From positions 1 through 18,863 of the forward strand of contig JANQBS010000490.1 of NCBI GenBank assembly GCA_033085395.1: 18,863 bases of DNA. The letters are read 5' to 3'. The notes beneath the pieces were generated by a model. The model searched no databases and was not told the origin of the DNA. It saw only the letters and a list, made by a program, of their open reading frames with translations. Origin of the DNA: Xanthoparmelia taractica (lineage: Eukaryota; Ascomycota; Lecanoromycetes; Lecanorales; Parmeliaceae). Below, one piece after another: positions 11,672 to 18,863 of this stretch. The stretch's first letter is position 1, and each line of letters opens with the position of its first letter. The translations under genes and the position numbers were made by a program.

Positions 11672-13366
11672 ATACTAATAAAGAGACTCTTTTAAAAGAC
11701 GTTATATTTAATTATCAGACTAATAAAAATCGATAGTGCTCGCGCGACTGCGTTACACTATAATCTCAAATCAAGACGCGTTCAATATCGGCTTCAAGAA
11801 ATAACTTCAAGAAGCACTTATTAATTAGGTTATTAACGGCTTACTATAGTCTAAGAATTATTCTTATATAACTATATTAATTACTTAAATTAGATTAAAC
11901 ACTTAATTCGCCTTCGTTATATTTGTAATACTATAGAATATCTTTTTAAACTCGAGTCGTTTTTAGATTAGCCTTCGAAATTATTAAATAAAAACTAGAC
12001 TATAAACTTTATTAAACAATATTTTAAATATTATAAATATAAGTAAAAGTCTCTAAGTGTCGAGCGTAAGAATATATATAATATTTAGAGTATATAAGAG
12101 ATATATAAGAGATTTCAGACTAGTTATAAAGAGATAAGAGTATAATTTAAGAACGTTTAAAATATAGACGAGATAGACTTTCGAGTTAACTATAAAATCG
12201 CTTATTTAGTAATTATAGTAGATAAAAGTAAAGCACTTCGCTTTGTGAATCCAGATAATCGTAATTATATAACTTTCGTGAAGTATATTTCGACTAAAGA
12301 ATAGAGTATTCCATCTTTTATTATTCTAAAAGAAGTATATATTCTATACAAATAAGATAAGAATAACTTATTCTCGAATACGATTCTAGTTGTTTTCTCT
12401 ATTGAATATTTAAATAATTAACTAATATATACTTAATTAAAGTATTTCGATATACACTTAAATTGATATTAAAAGAGAGAATAAAGAGTCTTAATTTTAG
12501 ATAACTTTAAGTCTTATTTTATATATAAATTTTAACTATATTTATAATAAAAGAAGATCGTCTTATTTATTCTTTCTTTATATTCTATATATATTACTTA
12601 ATCTTTAGATATTAATTACTTTTAGCTATTTAAATACTATTATTTCGAGACTATCGATAACGCTATTCGTCTAAAAAGTAATAACTTTAATAAACTAGAT
12701 TTTCTCATAGTATTTAATTAAATAAGATCTTAAACGTTTAAATCTTTAATTATTTAATTAGCTTTTCGAAAGATCGAATTTATATTCTATAATCTCGAAA
12801 TCGTTCTAATAAAGATTAGATCTTTATAGTTACGTGCTATTACTCTCGAGTTAGTCTCTTCTCTTCTTATAAATATATCATATATAGCTCGAGATATAAT
12901 CGAATTTAAGAAATACTTTTAGAGACTCTTAGTAACGAATAAATATATTATTTTAAAAGTTCTACGAAGATCTTTAAATAAGTTTATTAAGAGTGTAATC
13001 GCTAATAAGTTTTTAAGGTAAATCGTCGAGCGAGATTTTAAACGTATTTATAAAGAGACTTTAATTAAATAAACACGTAAGATATTTACTAAGATCGTCG
13101 CTTAGAAGAATAAATAAATGCACGTCGATTAAATACGTAAATCTCTCGCTATAATAAAAGAAATAGTTAAAGAAAAAACGAAAAAGATCTTAAAGCGAGC
13201 TATTTAAGCGAAGGAAATTTAATAAGAAAAGATTAATAAGGTTATTAAATCTATTCTTCGAAAGTTAGATTATAATATTTAAAAGCTAATCTATAATAAT
13301 CAGGCCGTTTTTCTTAATTAGCTAACTGTGGGGCGAGATATTCGTAGATTAGAAGGCGATTTTTGA
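11672..13366 (+). pseudogene. Pogo/Fot1-type transposase, RIP-inactivated
   Basis: One frame covers about 565 codons without an indel, close to the usual Fot1-type length, and ends at TGA 13364-13366. The start is uncertain because likely ATG codons are now ATA (11672 or 11678). The N-terminal part keeps a helix-turn-helix remnant (SARATALHYNLKSRRVQYRL, from 11732). The DDE core has NIDEIDF (first Asp 12167-12169), NPDNRNYITFV and SFIILK, then LILDN (second Asp 12500-12502), and SLDINYF (third Asp 12608-12610). The last two Asp are 35 residues apart, the DD35D spacing of the family, and all three acidic residues survive. NFNKLDFL and AFRKIEFIFYNLEIVL follow, as in Fot1-type C-terminal cores, then a basic, Lys-rich tail. 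Numerous stops in former Gln and Trp positions disable it. Confidence 0.9.
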
Positions 13367-13389
13367 ATATATACGCAATTGAATATAGG

Positions 13390-13441
13390 GCGCAATTGGA
13401 TGTAGGACCACTATGAGCGTAGCGAATAGTGGGGCCACGGT
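13390..13441 (-). repeat. Right TIR of the pogo-type element
   Basis: It is the exact reverse complement of 11554-11605, including the internal CCACTAT/ATAGTGG hairpin. TA follows at 13442-13443. Confidence 0.93.
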
Positions 13442-13475
13442 TAAAGCAAAATTCGATTATTTTAATTAGCGCCAG
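13442..13475 (+). pseudogene. Short continuation of gypsy B RNase H beyond the pogo insertion
   Basis: If the transposon and one TA are removed, the gypsy frame continues from ...IINI into KQNSIILIS. This matches the 'AKQTSLTTSS' segment that follows the TDH motif in RNase H of related fungal gypsy elements. The expected next segment (KLNLRLIRA, seen in gypsy C) is absent. Sequence changes abruptly to GC-rich, unmutated DNA, so a second break lies close to 13475. Confidence 0.55.
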
Positions 13476-14335
13476 CGTAAGTGCGGTCGGTGCTCCCGCG
13501 GGGGTCACCCGCCAAAGCACGCACGCAGCGCACGCAGGCAGGGACTTAGCACGTGTCAGCGCAATCCCTCAGTCATATATCACCCTCCCTCTCAGTCAAC
13601 ATACCTTGGGAGGCGGGGGGGGGTGCCGGCAGCAGCAGCAGGAGCAGCTGTCAACCTCATTAGCCAAGCACGTCTTCAGAGCAATTTCAGATGCTTATCA
13701 GCGGCAGCGGCAGGGGTAGTAGGAGTCGGGGCAGCAGGAGCCGGGGTAGCAGGCGAAGCAGCAGCTATAGCTCATAAGCCAAAATCCTCGCATTGCTATT
13801 CATCCACCTACAAACGAAGCGGCCGCTAGGGCCGCGGCGACGAGGAGTGGTTGAGGAAGACACTATCAACATTGTCAGCATGCTCCTCATGACGTTCGCC
13901 CTTTTCGTATTCAACTACGCATATTTAATAAGCTCTTACGCATAGCTAGAAAGCATCGCGAAGAGCTTTTAAAGCAGAGCAAAGTATTCTTTAAGGTGCT
14001 TATTATGAGTAGAGTTAGCTCAACTAAGCGATTTTAACCTCACTTAACTATTATTTCAACTAATATTGTTGGGCATAGAAAGGTTGGGTGAAAGATGATT
14101 GATTTCTTCTAACGAAACTGCTACTTAAATACTACTTGCTCCGTCCTTGGCATGTTCTTGGCAGATAGTCACGACTTCGGCAGGTCTCTCGAGGCAGATA
14201 TCGATACTAGCATTAGGTAAGGACTATTCGTAATAATTTGCCGAAAAGCGAGAAAAGCCCAGCGTCCTCGCTGATTTCAGCGGGTTTTCTCCAGACCTAC
14301 GTCAAACTTAACTATATTTCTTTCTAATATGAACT
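13476..14335. other. GC-rich island with little RIP, no recognised gene
   Basis: Base composition changes abruptly: CpA and TpG are common, and there are runs of G (near 13614-13623) and CAG/GCA-type repeats (13629-13760). Short open frames exist. One at 13623-13829 on plus would encode an Ala/Gly-rich, low-complexity peptide; the opposite strand would read Ala/Pro/Thr-rich; neither looks like a known domain. The right half (13900-14330) is less GC-rich and has stops in all frames. A small palindrome, CGCTGATTTCAGCG, lies near 14269-14282. The island could be unique host DNA caught between transposons, the 3' part of the unit that carries gene D, or a recent insertion. Confidence 0.6.
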
Positions 14336-14650
14336 AAACTTTATACTTCGCTTCTTATCTTAATATAGTCTTAATATCTTTTAAAATTCGCGATATATCT
14401 TATAGAACGCCGACTTAATAATTTAAGTAATAACGTATAGCTCGAGAATTAATACGATTGCCGAATAGCAATTTAGCTATTACTCGAGATTTAAAATATT
14501 TAAACTTGAATACTTCTAATAATAATATAATAGATAAAAGCATTAATAAGATAGAGACTAATCGTCTTCGAGATAATAAGATAAATAAGTCGATATTAGA
14601 GTTATTATTATTGCTAATAAAATACGATGAGTCGAATAGTAAGTAATCTT
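14336..14650. other. RIP-mutated stretch with a short plus-strand open frame
   Basis: RIP resumes at about 14336. On plus, the frame from the codon after TAA at 14431 to the stop at 14647 is open. It would give a hydrophilic segment of about 70 residues rich in Asn, Lys, Ile and Asp/Glu (for example NKIETNRLRDNKINKS). I do not recognise it. It could be the degraded end of a gene on plus or chance in AT-rich DNA. Confidence 0.25.
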
Positions 14651-16250
14651 TATTCTTATCGGGTTTCTTAGTGTTATTAAGCTCGATATTTTCCTCTTTT
14701 TATAATTTAACGCGATTATCGCTATAAGAGATCTGTTATTTTTAAAAGTTATTATTATTATTAAAAAATCGCTTTATTAAAGCTAAGAGATACGAGCGAA
14801 GCTTTATTACGACGTTATTATTCTTTTATAAGATATTCTTAACGTTCGTTAATAGCGTAATAACGAATTAAAGAACTTTTATATATCTATTCTTATTTTT
14901 CTTAATTAAGCTTTCGACTTATATTAAACTTATAAACTAAAAAGTCACTCTAATCGCACGCTATATTTTCTTTATAAACTATTTTATAACTTAATGTAAA
15001 TCCTTAATATATATAATAAAAAAAAATTTTTTATCTATCGTCTTAATTAGGTTTTTAATTATTATCTCTAAATTATTTTATATTATACTTAATTTCTTCT
15101 TAATATCTTCGAGCTCTATTTATATAATAATTAATTACGCTCGAAGCGCTTTTATTTATAATAATTTAATCTTTATAATAAATTAAGATAATTATTATTA
15201 TAATAATTAAAGCTTTTTTAAATTAGAGAAGATAAAGTCTTTTACGTTATCGTCTTTTTAATTAATTATAAAATTAAACTTAGTTTAGCGAAAAAGAAAA
15301 TATAACTTTTAGTTAAGAAAATAGCGAATTTATCTACTTTAAAGATTCGCGCGCTTTTAATTCGCGCTCTCTTATTAAAAAATATCTTACTTATATTATC
15401 GATTAATCGAGATTCGAATAGAGAAGATCTTATATTATATAAGCGTCGGGCGTTAAGTGAGATATCGATAGAGCTCGAATTGATCTTCATATCGAATTAA
15501 TAAAGCTAACGCTTTAAGATAATAGTAATCTTATTTAATATTAATATAATTATTAGTCGTAAGATAATATTTATTCTCTTAATCTCGAATATATCGTATA
15601 TAGTCTAAGCTCTCTTCGCTACGACGTTAAAGTTATAATCTAAGATCTAGCTTTCACATAATAAGCTCGCTTTTAACTTATAATTATCGTATCTTTAAGT
15701 CTTAATATTCGCTAAAATTAAAGAAAATTCTTTTATTGTTTTCTTATCTTTATATATTTAATAAATTTTAAAGACTACTTAATATCGTAATAGATTATTC
15801 TAATCGCTTCTTATCTTTTTTATTTAATTCTTATTAATATAATTAATACGTAAGTTCTTTATAGAGAATATAATAGAATATAATCTCGCTCTTTTCGCGC
15901 CGCTTATTTCGAAATTCACGATCTTAATTATTTACGTATTATTTAAATTTATTCTTTCAAGAGAATAAAGCGATTTATAGTCTTTAAATAGCTTAATAAT
16001 AATTACGAGTTCGTTTTAATAATATTACTCGTTCTAAGATAATTCTTATCTTTAGCGTTTACTAGATATAAATTTTATCTTTAAAGCTACGATTGCGATA
16101 GACTATCTAATAAGCCTCTTCTAAAGCTTATTTATATACTTTTTATTATCTTTACTTCTAGAATTAATTAGCGTAAAGAATATATTAAGAGTCTTTAAAT
16201 TAAGTATATTTTCGATATTTAGTCTACGAAATATAATAATAACTTAAGCG
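14650..16250 (-). pseudogene. Unknown gene D, right copy, RIP-degraded
   Basis: I do not recognise the product. On the minus strand a degraded frame begins near 16200. It includes a stretch with few stops, KLFKDYKSLYSLERINLNN and then KIVNFEISGAKRARLYSI (about 16010-15870), continues with YDNYKLKASLLCES, and has an open 74-codon part at 15266-15490 (SLFESR, ISKIFFNKRARI, IFKVDKFAIF). The part at 15268-15887 is paralogous to 76-723 in inverted orientation. Downstream (15265-14650) the same frame would be Gln-rich if its TAA/TAG codons were once CAA/CAG. Both ends are uncertain, and at least one frame change separates the segments. It may be a gene of an undescribed element or a host-derived repeat. 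Confidence 0.45.
15268..15887 (-). repeat. Diverged inverted copy of 76-723
   Basis: The reverse complement starts GAGATTATATTCTATTATAT, against GAGATTATACTCTATTATAT at 77. It keeps recognisable similarity over about 620 bases, with small indels and many differences that are not RIP transitions. Unlike the left copy, this one has further gene-like sequence upstream (plus coordinates above 15887) and downstream. Confidence 0.75.
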
Positions 16251-16299
16251 AATTATATAAGTAAGTAAGATTTAAATAAGAGATGTAAGCTTAATAAAA

Positions 16300-16647
16300 G
16301 TAAGCGTTATGAGATATATACGGGGTTCTAAAATATGAGTTAAAAGGTGAGAATTGTTATAGAAGTAAAGTAAATTGTAAGTTTGTGAGTTGTAAGAAAC
16401 GTGTAAGTCGTAAGTAACGCGTAAATTTATAAGTAGCGTATAAGTCGTAAGTAATAAGATATTGTGAAAGCTATAAGAAGTATGTGAGTTGTAAGAAGCG
16501 TAATGCGTTATAGAAAGATTAAGTTATAAGAAGTAAGTGAGTTATAAGAAGTGTGATACTAAGTTATTAAAGCTAGTGAATTTTAAATAGTAATAAAGCT
16601 ATTAAATAATAGTTCTTTAATAATAATAAAGCTATATTCGCTTTCTT
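16300..16647. other. 3' non-coding zone of gypsy C, possible LTR remnant
   Basis: This stretch follows the stop of gypsy C on the minus strand and precedes gene D. I see no gene in it. It should hold the gypsy 3' untranslated region and perhaps LTR sequence, but no TG...CA pair or polypurine tract stands out, and it does not resemble the leader of gypsy B. On the plus strand it has essentially no CpA while TpG is common. Confidence 0.35.
16380..16560. repeat. Degenerate short tandem repeats
   Basis: A unit of about 15-20 bases recurs at least six times with the core GTGAGTTRTAAGAAGY or its variant GTAAGTCGTAAGTAAC: clear copies start near 16385, 16400, 16440, 16484, 16521 and 16538. Spacing is irregular, so it is an old minisatellite or an LTR-associated sub-repeat array. 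Confidence 0.6.
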
Positions 16648-18790
16648 TATTGTTTAGCTTGACGATGTCTCGCTAGCTAGTTAAGTCTAGTATTATAACG
16701 AACTAACGAAGCGATGATATTAGAATTCGTTGCTACGGGAGTCGTGAATGTATTAGATACTACGGGCGTTAGAGATATATTGAATATTGATTTAGGTTTC
16801 GTAGTTCTTCGAGATCTTTCTTATCGTCGTTCTATTAGTGAAGAAGTAATAGAATTTTCTTAAATATCTATATTCGTCGATGCACGCCGTTAATAAGTAT
16901 ATTATAATCTTATAATATTAAGAATATTCTTTTCGAATTCCTCGACCTTTTCTAAAGCGTTCTAAAGATTATTAATAAAGTATTATATATTATATTATTC
17001 TTCTTAATCGCTTCACTTTATTAGATAATACGTCTTTTCGCGAACTATCTACTTATTAAGTAATCTATCGATAATATATTCGTTAATCTTCTTTTATTCT
17101 TCTATTAGAATAAGTAATAATTTATAATTATAAGTTCTTTTAAATAGATCTTTTTTATTCGAATAAAATTTTAATTATATTATTAATATTATAAGATATA
17201 TTTTTATAATCGATAATAGATTTAGCTCGTATATAAGGTGACTCACTCGGCGCTTAATCGTAAATAATTTAATATATTAAAATAATAATTTTTTATTTAA
17301 TAGCTCGAGTATAGAGTAATTATTATTTAAACGTAGATAGATCTTCTTTCTTAATATAATATTAATATAACGCGTATTATAATAGTATTTAATTATTACG
17401 TTAATCTATACGATAAACTTCTCGATTTCTTCTCGTCTTATTACTCGAAATTAAGAGAAGTTCTTCGAAGAAAGATCGATTAATAATTCCAAGGCGTCGT
17501 TAATACGAAATTCATATATAATCTTATTTAATATCGCGTCGATAAAAGTATTATATAAGTTATTTAAGATAATCTATATATAAGATAGAATATTAATAAA
17601 ATTTTCGTTTAAGTTTGCGATTAAGTAATAGCGTAAAGCGATCTCTATCGTTTAATTAATTCGTTCTAACTATTTATTTATTTAAGAATAATATATTATA
17701 AAAATTAATATTTTAATACTTAATTTAATAAATAATATCTTTTAGAAGTTTAATATAAATTTATTATTTCTATTAAAGATAATCGCTTAAGGTACTCTTT
17801 AGTCGTGTCCTATTATCGAGACGAGAAATATATCGATTTATTTCGCGATGCTTTAGATATTTTTTTTAGAAACGATAAGTAATTCCTTATTAAATTTATA
17901 AATAATATAAGAATAATATTATAATTATTTTTTTATATATAGAAAAGAGCGATAATAAAGTTTATCTTTATTATATAAAAAGATGTCGATAAGAAAGTAA
18001 TTAAGCGTAGTAATTCATATAGCGTATATCTCTTCGTTTAATTAACTTAATATTTCGAATAATAATAAATATATTTCTATAGTCGTTAAGATAGCTTTCG
18101 TAGATATAACGAGCTCACGATATGATCGTAGATATAATAAAATTTACTATAATTATAGTAATTATATATTAACTCGAAGATTTTTTTATATAAAGTCTTA
18201 AGAATATATAATTATTTCTTATTATTAATTTCGTTCGTAAAATAAATAAATTTATTATAAAATTTAAATCGTAATTTCTTTAATTATTATTTTATATCTT
18301 ATTTATCGATTATAGATTAAGCGAATTTTAAGATCTTAAGAATTCTAGCCTAGCGTTTATTATTAAGATAACTTCGCTTTAATCTAGACTTAAAGTTATT
18401 TAATATCTCAATTAAAATTATATAATATATTATCTTAAAGTTATTAAATATTAAATTATTTAACACGTTATTTATTTAAGATATTTTTATATTTTTTATC
18501 TTTAATCGAGAGAAAGCGTTAAGCTTTTTAGACTTATATTATACGTTAAAATTAAATTAAGATAAATATATAAAAGCTCTTATTAGTCGTAAGTTAAGTT
18601 TATTAATATTAATAAAAATTATCTTAATTTATTTAATTATAAAGATTATTATTAAATAATTTACATATATTATTACTTAAGATTTATTCGATATTATATT
18701 AATATATTAAGTTACGATAAGATATTTAATTCTTTATATTAATTATATTAAATCTATTATTTTTAAAACTATAAATTAATAACGAGAATT
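16648..18790 (-). pseudogene. Ty3/gypsy element C: RNase H, integrase, chromodomain, 5'-truncated
   Basis: On the minus strand the relic begins inside RNase H, next to the TA at 18791. It shows VIIYVNY (for the TDH motif), NKLNLRLIRA (about 18590-18560) and YKSKKLN. The integrase core follows: INFIIAL, with its first Asp now Asn at 17960-17962; a SDRD motif as NRNNKF, with its Asp now Asn at 17772-17774; and a Glu in ERINQT-like sequence at 17664-17666, 35 residues on, giving DD35E spacing. A frame change lies between the first two. Then come YYNTRYINIILRKKIYLRLNN and, near 16920-17150, a chromodomain-like end with VEEFEKNI. A Ser/Thr-rich tail (SNTFTTPVATNSNIIASLVRYN) leads to the stop at 16648-16650. 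It is related to gypsy B but clearly diverged. Confidence 0.87.
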
Positions 18791-18792
18791 TA

Positions 18793-18863
18793 CGGGTCGG
18801 AAAGGTGTGGTATCTGTTGAACATAGTCGTTTTCAACTTTTTTTCAACTTTTTTTAAAAAATT
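18793..18863. repeat. Right copy of the 71-bp terminal inverted repeat, preceded by TA
   Basis: It starts CGGGTCGGAAAGGTGTGGTA after TA at 18791-18792 and mirrors 3-73 with one mismatch. RNase H of gypsy C is readable right up to this TA on its left. This favours an element that starts here and runs rightwards out of the window, inserted into gypsy C. The repeat is unrelated to the TIR of the nested pogo-type element at 11554. Confidence 0.8.

Larger units (their letters stand above)
11554..13441 (+). mobile_element. Nested pogo/Fot1-type DNA transposon, 1,888 bp
   Basis: Perfect 52-bp inverted repeats bound the unit (11554-11605 and 13390-13441), and TA flanks both sides (11552-11553 and 13442-13443), the target of Tc1/mariner-pogo elements. 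The length is typical of Fot1-like elements. The interior is strongly RIP-mutated, but roughly the outer 100 bp at each end keep CpA and TpG. The insertion lies inside the RNase H domain of gypsy B; the host frame resumes after it with KQNSI. It therefore entered after that gypsy copy and was itself later mutated. Confidence 0.92.

Noticed and set aside
13314..13520. Minus-strand open frame of 68 codons
   Set aside because: It runs across the right TIR of the pogo-type element from the GC-rich island into the transposon end; it is a chance frame over a junction.
13429..13719. Plus-strand open frame of 96 codons, the longest in the window
   Set aside because: It starts in the pogo TIR, crosses the gypsy fragment and enters the GC-rich island. 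Its Gln-rich part comes from a CAG-type repeat, so it is not a credible gene.
16380..16560. CRISPR-like array
   Set aside because: Units are degenerate and irregular, without conserved repeats separated by unique spacers, and the setting is eukaryotic.
1..18863. Mitochondrial DNA or a linear mitochondrial plasmid, suggested by the AT-richness and terminal inverted repeats
   Set aside because: CpA/TpG depletion with CpG retained is a RIP signature of nuclear DNA. The readable genes are copia, gypsy and pogo-type elements rather than plasmid polymerases or mitochondrial genes.
1..18863. Starship-type giant element with cargo
   Set aside because: No tyrosine recombinase (DUF3435-type) frame was recognised, and such elements are not bounded by 71-bp inverted repeats with TA flanks.
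1..18863. Centromere core, as in fungi whose centromeres are RIP-damaged retrotransposon relics
   Set aside because: The composition would fit, but sequence alone cannot show it, and the same pattern occurs in ordinary AT-rich repeat islands. CENP-A mapping would decide.

Overview
The window looks like nuclear DNA of a filamentous ascomycete (Pezizomycotina) that has passed through repeat-induced point mutation (RIP). Most of it is extremely AT-rich and almost devoid of CpA and TpG, while CpG is retained and TpA is abundant. Read in the right frame, the buried genes show the matching changes: Gln and Trp codons become stops, His and Cys become Tyr, and Asp becomes Asn. No intact gene was found. 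I cannot name the species.

Layout, left to right. (1) 3-75: a 71-bp transposon end plus TA. (2) 76-723: a broken unknown gene on the plus strand. A second, diverged copy lies inverted at 15268-15887. (3) 724-847: an LTR in minus orientation with its polypurine tract, then about 690 bp of partly mutated non-coding DNA. (4) 1544-6480: a Ty1/copia polyprotein relic on the minus strand. (5) 6610-13475: a Ty3/gypsy element on the plus strand (leader, gag, protease, reverse transcriptase, part of RNase H), split by a nested 1,888-bp pogo/Fot1-type transposon (11554-13441) with 52-bp inverted repeats and TA flanks. (6) about 13476-14335: a GC-rich island with little RIP and no recognised gene. (7) 14336-16250: RIP-damaged DNA holding the second copy of the unknown gene, minus strand. 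(8) 16300-16647: a non-coding zone with degenerate short tandem repeats. (9) 16648-18790: the 3' half of a second gypsy element on the minus strand (RNase H, integrase, chromodomain). (10) 18791-18863: TA plus the same 71-bp transposon end, inverted.

Nothing here is a working pathway; it is a nest of dead transposons. The most useful observations are these. Homology of the internal genes runs right up to the TA next to both terminal repeats, so those repeats are best read as outward-facing ends of another TA-targeting element that interrupts them. RIP is strand-asymmetric in discrete patches. An unknown gene family is present in two inverted copies. An unmutated GC-rich island sits inside the RIP-damaged DNA. 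Identifications rest on reading degenerate frames by eye and on remembered family motifs; no search was run.
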